NCBI RefSeq assembly: GCF_010731115.1
Contig: NZ_AP022616.1
Span: 4,712,001 to 4,776,000 of the forward strand
Direction of reading: 5' to 3'
Source: Mycolicibacterium phocaicum
Lineage (GTDB): Bacteria; Actinomycetota; Actinomycetes; Mycobacteriales; Mycobacteriaceae
DNA: 64,000 nt
Positions 25,602 to 34,489 of this stretch are shown one piece after another (the first letter of the stretch is position 1; every line of letters begins with the position of its first letter). The notes below the pieces were generated by a model. It did no database searches. It saw only the letters and a program-made list of their open reading frames with translations, and was not told the DNA's origin. Position numbers and translations under genes: made by a program.

Positions 25602-28432
25602 CGGGTGGCCGCCTCACGTGGTGCGTACAACTCTTCGTCGACCTTGGCGCCGAGGCTCCGCAGGATGTCCAGCACCAGGCCCACGACGATGAGGTACACG
25701 CCGAGGTCGAAGAACAGCGCCGTCACCACCTTCACCGAACCCAGCAGGGGCAGCGTGAATTTCACCACCGCGCTGGACAGCACCGGGGCACCCAGCAGCA
25801 GCGAGGCCGTCGCCGTCCCGGCCGACAGCGCCAGGCCGGCACCCAGAATCTTGCCGGCGTCCAGCGGCAGCGTCTCGCCCAATTCGTAACGGCCGCCGGC
25901 CAGGTACCGCAGTACCAGCGCCAGACCCGCCGTCAGGCCACCGGCGAAACCGCCGCCGGGAGTGTTGTGTCCGGCGAAGAAGAAGTACACCGACAGCACC
26001 ATGATGAGCGGGAAGATCATGCGGGTCGCCACCTCGAGCACCAGGGAGCGGTGCCGCGGATCGCGCAGGTCGCTGCCCCGCAGCCAGGTGATGTCGGGGG
26101 TGGGCCGGTGGTCCTTCGGTACCCGGGGTGCCGAGCCGAAACGCCTGTGCCGGAACACCATCGACGCCACGCCGGTCGCGGCGACCAGCAGCACCGAGAT
26201 CTCTCCGAGAGTGTCCCAGGCCCGGATGTCCACCAGCAGCACGTTGACGGTGTTGGCGCCGTGCCCGCGGTAGTACGCCGCGTCGGGCAGCAGCTCGGCC
26301 AGCGGCCGGGTCCTGCGGGCGGCCATGGCGTACACGGCCAGTGCCGTCACCGACGCGCCGACAGCGGTGGCCAGCAGGGCGCGGGGGAGCCGGTGCCGCT
26401 TCATGTGGGTGGCGTCGGATTCGGCGGGCAGGGTGCGCAGCACCAGCAGGAAGACCACCAAAGTCAGTGTCTCGACCAGGAATTGGGTCAACGCCAGGTC
26501 CGGCGCCCCGTAGAAGACGTAGAGCGTGCCACACCCGTAGCCGGTGACACCGACGACCAGCACCGCCGCCAGGCGGTTGCGCATCACGGTCGCGCTGATC
26601 GCCGCCGCCAGCACGATGAGCCCGACCACCACCTGTAGCGGCGAGTTCCACAACTTCAGGTCGGGCTGGTCGCGCGGGCCCAGCAGCAGCACCGCGACGG
26701 GCAGCACGGCGAGGGTGGACAGGATCATCGCCTGCGTTGTCGGGATCGAGCCGCGCTGGGTGAACGCCGTCAGCCGCACGGCGAAGCGGTCCGCGCCGCG
26801 GATGGCCGCGTCGTACATCCGGTCGGCGTTGCCCAGCGGCAGATAGGGCACCCGGAAGCGTTCGAGGCGGTGCCGCAGCACGAATGCCGCCGCGCCGGCT
26901 CCGAGGATCACGGCCGACAACAGCAGCGGCATGTTGACGCCGTGCCACAGCGCCAGGTGGTACCCGGTGCTGCCCGGCATGGTCGCGGTGTAGTCGGCGA
27001 TGGCGTGGTCCAGCGCGTTCGGCAACAGCCCGAAGCCGAGCCCGGCGACGGCCAGGATGCCCGGCGGGATGAGGAAGCCGAGGCTGGGACGGTGCATCTC
27101 GGTGACGCGAATGGTCGGCTCGGCCTTGCCTTTTCGGGCGAACGCGCCGTAGAGGAACCGCAGGCTGTAGATGGTGGTGAACACCGACCCGAACGCCACG
27201 GTCGCGAGTACGAACGGTGCCGATGCGCCCAACGTCGGGCTGTGCCACAGGGTTTCGAAGTCGGCCTCCTTCGCGACGAAGCCGAGGAACGGCGGCAGCC
27301 CGGCCATGCTGGCGGCCGCGGCGACGGCGATGCCCAGCAGCACGGGGCTGCGCCGGCCGAGCCACGCCAGTTTCCGGATGTCGCGGGTGCCCGTGGCGTG
27401 GTCGATGATCCCGACGACCATGAACAGCGCGGCCTTGAACATGGCGTGCGCGCACAGCATGGCGAGCCCGGCCAGCATCAGATCGCCGCCGCCGGCGCCG
27501 ACCATCACCGTGATCAGCCCGAGCTGGCTGACGGTGCCGAAGGCCAGGATCAGTTTGAGGTCATACTCCCGGACGGCGCGCCAGCCGGCCAGCAGCAGCG
27601 TCACCAGACCCAGCGTCACGACCGTCGGCCGCCACGGCTGGTGGTCGGCGAAACCGGGTGTCATGCGGGCGATCAGGTACACACCGGCCTTCACCATGGC
27701 CGCGGCGTGCAGGTAGGCGCTGACGGGTGTCGGCGCCGCCATGGCACCCGGCAGCCAGAAGTGCATCGGCACGATAGCCGACTTGGACAGTGCGCCGATG
27801 AGGACCAGCACGACGGCGACTGACGAGGTGGTACCGGTCGGCGCGTTGGCGACGAGATCGGACAGCCGGTAGGTGCCGGCCAGCGTGCCCAGCATGATGA
27901 TGCCGGTCAGCATCGCCAGGCCGCCGAACGTGGTGACCAGCAGCGCCTGGGTGGCGGCGCGCCGGCTCGTTGCACGTTCGGCGTAGTGGCCGACGAGCAG
28001 GAACGACAGCACGGTCGTCAGCTCCCAGAACAGATACAGCAGCAGCGTGTTGTCGCTGCAGACCAGTCCGAACATGGCGCCCGAGAACGCGACGAGCTCG
28101 GCGGCGAAGCTGGGCAGCCGGTTCTCGGTGTGCCCGTCGGCGTGGTGGAAGTACTCGGCGCAGTACAGCAGCACGAGGGTGCCGACGCCCAGCACCAGCA
28201 CCGACATGATCGCCGCCAGCGAATCCAGCCGCAGCGTGATGTCCATGGACAGTTGCGGCACCCAGTCGATGTGCAGCATCTGCTCGCCGGTCCCCGGCCA
28301 GTTCGACGCCAGCCAGATCAGTGAGCCCGCGGGCGCCAGCGCGAGCGGATAGAACGCCCGCCGTCCCCAGCGTCGTACCAACAGGGGAGCGAGAACGGTG
28401 GCGATCGCGTGTACGTACAGAACGGTGAGCAT
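25598..28432 (-). CDS. mrpA: Mrp Na+/H+ antiporter subunits A and B, fused
   Basis: A 944-residue protein that joins the large MrpA subunit (NuoL-like, about 1-780) to an MrpB domain at the C terminus (about 800-944, with HNTPGGGFAGGLTAGLALVLRY, the MnhB signature). MrpA is a main ion-translocating subunit; MHFWLPGAMAAPTPVSAYLHAA is its proton-channel motif. The frame stays open upstream to 29986, but ATG at 28432 (MLTVLYVHAIATVLAPLLV) begins the first membrane helix. First gene of mrpA/B-C-D-E-F-G; divergent from the VWA gene. Expected role: Na+ and alkali tolerance and pH homeostasis. Confidence 0.93.
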   Translation of the reverse strand: MLTVLYVHAIATVLAPLLVRRWGRRAFYPLALAPAGSLIWLASNWPGTGEQMLHIDWVPQLSMDITLRLDSLAAIMSVLVLGVGTLVLLYCAEYFHHADGHTENRLPSFAAELVAFSGAMFGLVCSDNTLLLYLFWELTTVLSFLLVGHYAERATSRRAATQALLVTTFGGLAMLTGIIMLGTLAGTYRLSDLVANAPTGTTSSVAVVLVLIGALSKSAIVPMHFWLPGAMAAPTPVSAYLHAAAMVKAGVYLIARMTPGFADHQPWRPTVVTLGLVTLLLAGWRAVREYDLKLILAFGTVSQLGLITVMVGAGGGDLMLAGLAMLCAHAMFKAALFMVVGIIDHATGTRDIRKLAWLGRRSPVLLGIAVAAAASMAGLPPFLGFVAKEADFETLWHSPTLGASAPFVLATVAFGSVFTTIYSLRFLYGAFARKGKAEPTIRVTEMHRPSLGFLIPPGILAVAGLGFGLLPNALDHAIADYTATMPGSTGYHLALWHGVNMPLLLSAVILGAGAAAFVLRHRLERFRVPYLPLGNADRMYDAAIRGADRFAVRLTAFTQRGSIPTTQAMILSTLAVLPVAVLLLGPRDQPDLKLWNSPLQVVVGLIVLAAAISATVMRNRLAAVLVVGVTGYGCGTLYVFYGAPDLALTQFLVETLTLVVFLLVLRTLPAESDATHMKRHRLPRALLATAVGASVTALAVYAMAARRTRPLAELLPDAAYYRGHGANTVNVLLVDIRAWDTLGEISVLLVAATGVASMVFRHRRFGSAPRVPKDHRPTPDITWLRGSDLRDPRHRSLVLEVATRMIFPLIMVLSVYFFFAGHNTPGGGFAGGLTAGLALVLRYLAGGRYELGETLPLDAGKILGAGLALSAGTATASLLLGAPVLSSAVVKFTLPLLGSVKVVTALFFDLGVYLIVVGLVLDILRSLGAKVDEELYAPREAATR

Positions 28433-28624
28433 GGGCCTCCGGCAGGCGTCGGGGGGCGGTCCGTTGGGGGCGAGCGTAGCGACGGGAGAGGGTCCGGCCA
28501 GCTTACGGGGCGGCTGTGACTGCCGTGGCCCGGCGGTTCCCGCAGGCCACAGCCCCGCTACCGGGTGCACGATGCACCGACTCCTACACTTTTCACTTAT
28601 GGTGACGAACGCGACGGGGCGCCG

Positions 28625-29638
28625 ATGAGTCTTCCGGGAATCGGATCGGTGTCGTTGTCGGGCTTCGCGCACCCCTGGCTGCTCCTGACCGCACTGCTGC
28701 CCATCGCGTTGGTGGCCGCCTATCTCGCGGCACAACGCAACCGCGCGAGTCGGCTGCGCAGCTACGCCGGCGACCAGCCGCGCACCGACGTCGTACCGCT
28801 GCAGCCGACGCGCTGGCGGCACCTCCCGATGGTGTTCTCGGTGGCCGCGCTGCTGTCGCTGACCGTCGCGCTCGCCGCGCCCACCCACGAGATCAAGACC
28901 CCGCGCAATCGCGCGGTGATCATGCTCGTGATGGACGTCTCCCGGTCCATGGAGGCCGACGACGTCTCCCCGAGCCGGCTGGCCGCGGCGAAGGACGCCG
29001 CCAAGCAGTTCGCGAAGAAGCTGACGCCCGGCGTGAACCTCGGCCTGGTCACGTTCTCCGGAAACACCAACCTGCTGGTGTCGCCCACGCCGGACCACAA
29101 CGCCACCATCACCGCGCTGGACCACCTCACCGTCGACGACGGCACCGCGACCGGCGACGGCATCTTCGCGGCCCTGCGCGCGATCTCGACCCTGGCCGAC
29201 GTGCTCGGTGGCAGTGGCAACACCGACAAGCCGCCGAAACGCATCGTGTTGCTGTCCGACGGCGCGGAGAACCGGCCCGGCAACCCGGACAGCCCGCACG
29301 GCGCCTACACCGCGGCGCGGACCTCCAAGGAGTCGGACACCCCGATCTCGACCATCGCGTTCGGGACCAAGGGCGGCAAGATCAAGGTCGACAACCAGAG
29401 CGTCAACGTCCCGGTCAACGACACCACGATGAAGCGGGTCGCCGAGCTGTCCGGCGGGCAGATGTACACGGCGGCCAAGATCGAGGACCTCAACAAGAGC
29501 TACGACGCCATCCAGCAGCAGATCGGCTACGAGATCATCCGCGGCCCCGGTGGTACCGCATGGCTGCGTCTCGGCGTGTTCGCGCTGACCTGTGCGGTGA
29601 TCTCCGCGCTGGTGATCAACCGGCGGCTGCCGACATAG
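28625..29638 (+). CDS. VWA-domain membrane protein (BatA-like)
   Basis: A 337-residue membrane protein with two N-terminal helices (about 18-36 and 68-85), an external or cytoplasmic von Willebrand A domain (about 97-290) and a C-terminal helix (LGVFALTCAVISALVI). The metal-ion adhesion site is intact: DVSRSM with Asp104, followed later by TGDGI and LLSDGAEN. The architecture resembles BatA/Rv1481-type proteins usually coupled to MoxR ATPases, but no moxR lies here. ATG 28625 has a GGGGCG site. The SRPBCC gene follows after 15 bp. Confidence 0.9.
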   Translation: MSLPGIGSVSLSGFAHPWLLLTALLPIALVAAYLAAQRNRASRLRSYAGDQPRTDVVPLQPTRWRHLPMVFSVAALLSLTVALAAPTHEIKTPRNRAVIMLVMDVSRSMEADDVSPSRLAAAKDAAKQFAKKLTPGVNLGLVTFSGNTNLLVSPTPDHNATITALDHLTVDDGTATGDGIFAALRAISTLADVLGGSGNTDKPPKRIVLLSDGAENRPGNPDSPHGAYTAARTSKESDTPISTIAFGTKGGKIKVDNQSVNVPVNDTTMKRVAELSGGQMYTAAKIEDLNKSYDAIQQQIGYEIIRGPGGTAWLRLGVFALTCAVISALVINRRLPT

Positions 29639-29653
29639 GGTTGAATACGACTC

Positions 29654-30103
29654 GTGGACAACGAAATTCGGGTCGTCAGTGCCAGTCGTGACATCGCCGC
29701 ACCGGCGGCCGAGATCTTCGAGCTGATCGCCGACCCCGCACAGCAGCCGCGCTGGGACGGCAACGACAACCTGGCGGAGGCGTCCGTCGGCCAGCGCGTG
29801 CACGCCGTAGGTGACGTGTTCGTCATGGGCCTGACCATCGGCGCGACGCGAGAGAACCATGTCGTCGAATTCGTCGAGGGCCGGCGCATCGCGTGGAAGC
29901 CGTCCGAGCCCGGACTGCCGCAGCCGGGGCACCTGTGGCGCTGGGAGCTCGAGCCCATCGACGACGGGCACACCCGCGTCACCCACACCTACGACTGGAC
30001 CGCACTGACCGACGAGAAGCGGCTGAACCGGGCCAGGCAGACCTCCGCCGACTGGCTGCAGGCCTCACTGGCCCGGCTCGCCGCGCTCGCCGAGGAGCAG
30101 TGA
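29654..30103 (+). CDS. SRPBCC/polyketide-cyclase-like protein
   Basis: A 149-residue START-like (SRPBCC) protein, a small hydrophobic-ligand-binding fold. It begins EIRVVSASRDIAAPAAEIFELIADPAQQPRWDGNDNL, the typical opening of this family, and has VEFVEGRRIAWKP and GHLWRWELEPIDDGHTRVTHTY in the sheet. The start is GTG at 29654. The ligand and role are unknown. Its stop abuts the LGFP gene on the opposite strand. Confidence 0.88.
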   Translation: MDNEIRVVSASRDIAAPAAEIFELIADPAQQPRWDGNDNLAEASVGQRVHAVGDVFVMGLTIGATRENHVVEFVEGRRIAWKPSEPGLPQPGHLWRWELEPIDDGHTRVTHTYDWTALTDEKRLNRARQTSADWLQASLARLAALAEEQ

Positions 30104-30730
30104 CTACGGCTTGGGGGAGATGGCGGCCTTGAAGGTGCCGTCACCCTGGTTCAGCCAGGTGATGGTGCCCCTCTGGAACTCGCTGATCCAGCCGCCCTTG
30201 GGCGCGTCCGGTCCGCCGGCGGTCTGGGCTTCGTCAGTGGTCGGGAAGCCCAATTCGCCTCCGGCGCCACCCTTTTCGGTGTACTCGCGCAGAATCTCAC
30301 CCTGCACGAGATGGGCGCCCGTCGTCGGCGAGCTGAAGATGGTGCCTTTCGCGAAGGCCTGCACCGTGCCGTCGCCGACCTTCTGGGGCTGAGCGGTCGG
30401 TAGGCCGAGGGCGGCCTCGCCGCCGGCTTTCTGGTAGGCGTCGGCAACGGGGCCGTCGAGTTGTACCTCGCCGACGCCCGGTGCGTTGATGGACGAGGGC
30501 GGGCCGGCCATGGCCGACGAAGCGGCGCTCGACGCGGAACTGGCGGCGGACGATGCGGCGCTGGCTCCCGAGCTGGCAACCGATGAGGCGGCACTGGCGC
30601 CCGAGCTGGCTGCCGACGACGCGGTGGAACCGATGTCCTTGGTTTGGGAGCAGGCCATGACGGCAGCTCCGGTGAGTGCGGCGACGCCGATGGCGGCGGC
30701 GGTACGGCGGACGAGCAATTCGTTTTTCAC
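30104..30730 (-). CDS. LGFP-repeat lipoprotein
   Basis: A 208-residue predicted lipoprotein. The signal ends in the lipobox AAVMAC with Cys27; a Ser/Ala-rich spacer of about 45 residues follows (SSAASSGASAASS), then two LGFP repeats (EAALGLPTAQPQKVGDGTVQ and GELGFPTTDE). LGFP repeats bind or organise mycolyl-arabinogalactan cell wall in corynebacterial and mycobacterial proteins. GTG 30730 has AGAGGAAG upstream. Likely tethered to the membrane with the repeats reaching the wall. Confidence 0.9.
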   Translation of the reverse strand: MKNELLVRRTAAAIGVAALTGAAVMACSQTKDIGSTASSAASSGASAASSVASSGASAASSAASSASSAASSAMAGPPSSINAPGVGEVQLDGPVADAYQKAGGEAALGLPTAQPQKVGDGTVQAFAKGTIFSSPTTGAHLVQGEILREYTEKGGAGGELGFPTTDEAQTAGGPDAPKGGWISEFQRGTITWLNQGDGTFKAAISPKP

Positions 30731-31079
30731 GTGAGACTTCCTCTATGAATTCGACAGGTGAAACGACTTCGCCATTGAAGTCCGAACACTTTCGACCGTA
30801 TTAGCCACTGGTACGGCACGTACTACTTTGCGGTAATTGCCGGGCGTTTTTGCTTTACTGCCGTCTCATTTGTCTCAGTAGTCGCAGTCGCATGCGATTC
30901 ACGGGCTCTGAGCTGTTGTTTGCCAGCAGCGTGCGATGTCCCACTATCGGGCTAGATATCCCAGCAATGAAAATCGCTTGTCGGTATGCTGTGAGAAGCG
31001 AATCAGATTACGATCGCGATGCCCGTTTCTTCGTGGCTTCGGCCGTCGGGGCGAACGGAATGGACTAAGGAGAATCGGT
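30731..31079. other. Divergent intergenic region, no gene seen
   Basis: About 350 bases between the divergent LGFP and small lipoprotein genes, AT-richer than the surroundings and therefore likely to hold both promoters. TCGCATGCGA (30888-30897) is a perfect 10-bp palindrome and a possible operator. I see no credible coding frame or RNA gene. Confidence 0.5.
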
Positions 31080-31364
31080 ATGACCACCGTTCGGCACTCG
31101 ACCCGTAAGAAGATGGTGGCCGGCCTCGCCGTGACCGCCGGACTCGCGATGGGCTTGCTGTCTTCCTGTGGCGAGAAGGCCAAGGAAGAGCCGACCACCA
31201 CCACGAGCACCACCACCACGACGTCGGCACCCGCCTCCTCGTCGCCGGTGACGCCGAGCGAGAAGGGCGGGCCCACCAAGGGTGGCAACTCGTTCTCCCC
31301 GACGGTGAAGGCTCCGGGACCGCAGACGGCGCTGCCGGGCAACGTCGTCACCGCTCCGCACTAA
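31080..31364 (+). CDS. Small predicted lipoprotein
   Basis: A 94-residue exported protein. The basic N terminus (RHSTRKK) and hydrophobic core end in the lipobox GLLSSC with Cys30. The mature part is a disordered Thr/Ser/Pro/Gly/Lys linker (TTTTSTTTTTSAPASSS) with no recognisable domain. AAGGAG precedes the ATG at 31080. It lies directly upstream of the S53 peptidase gene and may belong to the same operon; a 28-bp palindrome lies between the two coding regions. Function unknown. Confidence 0.8.
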   Translation: MTTVRHSTRKKMVAGLAVTAGLAMGLLSSCGEKAKEEPTTTTSTTTTTSAPASSSPVTPSEKGGPTKGGNSFSPTVKAPGPQTALPGNVVTAPH

Positions 31365-31388
31365 GAACGGAGCCCCATCCCAGTAGGT

Positions 31389-31416
31389 CGCCGATGCGCC
31401 GTACGGCGCATCGGCG
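31389..31416 (+). promoter_or_regulatory. 28-bp perfect palindrome before S53 gene
   Basis: Bases 31389-31416 equal their own reverse complement over all 28 positions: a 12-bp arm CGCCGATGCGCC, centre GTAC, and the matching arm. As RNA it would form a 12-bp stem with a 4-base loop, ending 8 bases before the GTG that I use as the S53 start. There is no U tract, so it could hide the ribosome site or attenuate, or be a dimeric-protein operator. Confidence 0.75.
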
Positions 31417-31424
31417 CAGTACTG

Positions 31425-32978
31425 GTGGCAGTCGGGCTGACGGCGCTGGCGTCCGCCGGCCCGCCTGTTGAACGGGGTGGCCGGCTGGCCCTGACCGGTC
31501 CGCTGGCCCATCTGCTCTCGGCTTCGGCCGATCTCGGCCCGTCGGCAGCAGCCCACGTCGAACTGACCGCTGCGCTGACACGTGCCGCCCGGCCCGATGG
31601 GCTCATCCAATGGGCAAGGGCCGCAGGGCTTTCGGTGCAGTGGCGGCCCGGCGACGACTGGGCCACCGTTGAAGGCGACGCCAGTGCCATGGCGCGGGCG
31701 TTGCGTGTGGATGTCCGCGACTACCGCGGACGCCGCGGGCAGACCTTCTATGCCGCGACCAGCCAACCCGAGCTGCCGCCGGCGCTCGTGCCCGAGTTGA
31801 GCGGATTCGGCAGGCTCCTCGGGTATACACCGTTCCGGGAGTCGCGGCCGCTGATCATGCCGCGCGACGTCCCCGCCGGCGGTCTCACGGCCCAGGATCT
31901 GCGCCGCTCCTACAACGTCTTTCCGCTGTCCGATCAGGGCTACACCGGCAAGGGACGCACCATCGTCATCTTCGGTTTCGACGGCTTCGATCAATCCGAT
32001 CTCGACATGTTCGCCGACCTGAGCCAATTGCCGCGCTTCACTCCCATCGTGGTGGGGGACATGCCGTCCGAGCGCACCGGCGAGACCACGATGGATCTCC
32101 AGATGGCGCACGCCATCGCCCCCGACGCCCAGACCGTGTACGTCAATGCCCGGCCGACCGTGTCCGGCGACGGCGCCTACCGCAAGATCGGCGAGATGAT
32201 GGCCGACGCCGATCGGCGCTTCCCCGGCGCCGAGTGGAGCCTGTCCATCGGTTGGGGCTGCGACAAGATGCTCACCGCTGCCGATCTGGCGCCCGTGCGT
32301 TCGGCGCTGGCGCGGGCGCACCGCAGCGGCACCACCGCCTTCGACGCCAGTGGCGATCTCGCCGGGCTGGAATGCAAAGGCGGGCAGGACTGGTCGGCCC
32401 CACCGAGCATCGACGACATCGGACTGGACTCGGTGGCATCGGTACCCGAGATGACGGCCGTCGGCGGCACCACGCTGTCCACCGATGAGCATGGCCAATG
32501 GCTCGGCGAGCAGGCCTGGTTCGACGTGCCCCTCACCCACGGCAGTGGCGGCGGGGTATCGGTTCTGTTCGACCGCCCGGCCTGGCAACGGGGTGTGCCG
32601 TCCGACCGCGGCCGCAACAAGCGGCTCGTCCCCGACGTCTCCGCGGTCGCGGATTTCTTCACCGGGGCCCGCATGGTCTTCCACGGCGAAACCGTGCTGG
32701 CCGGAGGCACGTCCATGTCCGCGCCGATCTGGGCCGGGATGGCGGCGGTGATCGACCAGTACCTGCTCGATCACGGCGGGCGCCTGCTCGGCGACCTGAA
32801 CCCGCTGCTGTACCGCGTGCAGCGGGCCGGACGGCTCCCGGCGTTCCACGACGTCACCGTGGGCGGTAACGCGATAGCGATGGCCGGCCCCGGCTTCGAC
32901 TCCGTCACCGGCCTGGGCACACCCGATATCGACAAACTGGCGCGCAGCCTCCTGGTGGCGCAGGGGACAACCGGATGA
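31425..32978 (+). CDS. S53 sedolisin-family peptidase
   Basis: Secreted serine-carboxyl peptidase of the sedolisin/kumamolisin family, active at acid pH in known members. The ~517 residues include a prodomain (about 15-130) and the catalytic domain. The triad is complete: Glu220 and Asp224 in GETTMDLQMAH, and Ser430 in GGTSMSAP; the oxyanion Asp is D311 in DASGDLAG. The C-terminal VTGLGTPDIDKL fits the Ca2+ site. The start is unclear: GTG 31425 leaves only a short hydrophobic stretch, while codons upstream (CAVRRIGAVLVAVGLTALAS) read as a better signal peptide but have no standard start codon. The stop overlaps the membrane-protein gene by 4 bp. Confidence 0.88.
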   Translation: MAVGLTALASAGPPVERGGRLALTGPLAHLLSASADLGPSAAAHVELTAALTRAARPDGLIQWARAAGLSVQWRPGDDWATVEGDASAMARALRVDVRDYRGRRGQTFYAATSQPELPPALVPELSGFGRLLGYTPFRESRPLIMPRDVPAGGLTAQDLRRSYNVFPLSDQGYTGKGRTIVIFGFDGFDQSDLDMFADLSQLPRFTPIVVGDMPSERTGETTMDLQMAHAIAPDAQTVYVNARPTVSGDGAYRKIGEMMADADRRFPGAEWSLSIGWGCDKMLTAADLAPVRSALARAHRSGTTAFDASGDLAGLECKGGQDWSAPPSIDDIGLDSVASVPEMTAVGGTTLSTDEHGQWLGEQAWFDVPLTHGSGGGVSVLFDRPAWQRGVPSDRGRNKRLVPDVSAVADFFTGARMVFHGETVLAGGTSMSAPIWAGMAAVIDQYLLDHGGRLLGDLNPLLYRVQRAGRLPAFHDVTVGGNAIAMAGPGFDSVTGLGTPDIDKLARSLLVAQGTTG

Positions 32979-34489
32979 GCGGCATCGGATTGGTGAGCAC
33001 GCTGTTCCCTGAGCTTTCGGCCCACGGCCGTCGGTCCTTCCGGATCGCCGTGGCCGCCTTCGTCGCCTGGCTCGTGGCCGCGGCGGCGCTACGTCTCCCC
33101 GGCCTCTTCATCGCGACTGTGGCCGTGGGGATTCCGCTGCTTTTCGTGCTGTACGCCCGAGCACTGGATTACCGGGGCCCGGCGAAGCTCCGGCTGCTCG
33201 TCAGCACCGGCCTGGGCATCGCTTTCGGCGTGGCCTTCGCCTTCGGGTCCGGTGCGGTGGTCGCGCGCGCCTACGGCGTCCCGCTCGAAAGTGGTGTTGC
33301 CGCAGTGCATCTGCGGACCGTCGAGGCCGGCCTGTCGGCGGTGGAGGCGCTGTTGGTGATAGCGCCCGCGCTGCTTCTCCGGGTGTTCAGCCCAGGCGAC
33401 CGAAAGGCGTTGTACGGCTATGTGATCGGCGCCACCGGCGCGCTCGGTGCAACGGCCGCGACCACGACCGTCCGGATGTTCGCCCAGCTCGATTCGGGGC
33501 TGGTCGACCACGATCAACCGCTGTCTGATTTCCTCATCGAAGCCGTGATCCGTGGCATCACCATGCCCATCACCGCGGCCGCCGCTGCCGGAATGCTCGG
33601 TGCCGCACTGTGGTTCCGGCCCCGCGGCCGGCGCATCTGGTGGCGCGTCTTGCTGATCGCCGTCGTGCCGGTGCTGGCGCACGTGTGGCTCGGTGACGAG
33701 GATTCGGCCGGCATCTCGCAGTGGGCGAAGATGGCGTGGCATGTCGGATTCGCGGTGCTGGGGGTGCTGCTGCTCCGCCTGGTCCTGCAATTGGCGCTGC
33801 GGAACGAGGATGCCGACGACGCGCAACGCGACGTACGTGTGCTGTCCGCGCCGCGACTGGTCGCGACGTGGACCGCGGTGGTCGTGGTGCTGGCCCTCGG
33901 ATTGGTCGGAATCGCCGCTGCCACAACCCAACCGACGGCGCGGTATCAGTGCCCGCCCAATTGCGGGCACCCGCTGATGGGCAAGCCCGTGGTGATCAAC
34001 CCCAGGTTCACCGCGCCCGACGGCGCTTTCAGCGTCTCCTATCCGGCGCCGGGTACCGCGTACTCGGTGACGATGAACGACACCGGCGTGACGGCCCAGT
34101 ACACCGGTGGCACCGGCGGGGTCATGCGGCTGTGGGGGGAGCCGGCGCAGGGCCGGGACGCCAAGGACATCACGACGGCATTGCTGCTGGATGCATTCCC
34201 GGATTCCCGCGTGGCCTACGAGATACCCAACGCATTGGTGGGATATCGCCCGGGCTACGGCGTCGCTGCCGATGACTGGCCGGACGGGCAGAACGTCGTC
34301 GCCTCGCGGACCCGCATCCTGATCATGGTGGCGGTGAAGGACGATCTGGCGCTCGTCGCCGCGGCGGCGGGGCCGTTCAGCGAATTCGGGCCCGGTTCCG
34401 GCCCGCCGACCGGGGCCAGCCTGGAGCTGGCCGCGGATATGGGCAAGTACGTCAACAGCTTCCGGTGGCGGGGAGACCCGCCGCGCTGA
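32975..34489 (+). CDS. Polytopic membrane protein coupled to S53 peptidase
   Basis: A 504-residue protein of unknown family. It has about eight hydrophobic segments within residues 22-325, then a C-terminal region (about 330-504) that should face outside. That region starts with RYQCPPNCGHP, a Cys pair that could bind metal or form a disulfide, followed by a beta-rich domain (FTAPDGAFSVSYPAPGTAYSV). ATG overlaps the peptidase stop by 4 bp, so the two are translationally coupled and possibly work together, for example as membrane anchor, substrate or inhibitor. The 3' end overlaps the convergent mini-monooxygenase by 38 bp. Confidence 0.72.
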   Translation: MSGIGLVSTLFPELSAHGRRSFRIAVAAFVAWLVAAAALRLPGLFIATVAVGIPLLFVLYARALDYRGPAKLRLLVSTGLGIAFGVAFAFGSGAVVARAYGVPLESGVAAVHLRTVEAGLSAVEALLVIAPALLLRVFSPGDRKALYGYVIGATGALGATAATTTVRMFAQLDSGLVDHDQPLSDFLIEAVIRGITMPITAAAAAGMLGAALWFRPRGRRIWWRVLLIAVVPVLAHVWLGDEDSAGISQWAKMAWHVGFAVLGVLLLRLVLQLALRNEDADDAQRDVRVLSAPRLVATWTAVVVVLALGLVGIAAATTQPTARYQCPPNCGHPLMGKPVVINPRFTAPDGAFSVSYPAPGTAYSVTMNDTGVTAQYTGGTGGVMRLWGEPAQGRDAKDITTALLLDAFPDSRVAYEIPNALVGYRPGYGVAADDWPDGQNVVASRTRILIMVAVKDDLALVAAAAGPFSEFGPGSGPPTGASLELAADMGKYVNSFRWRGDPPR

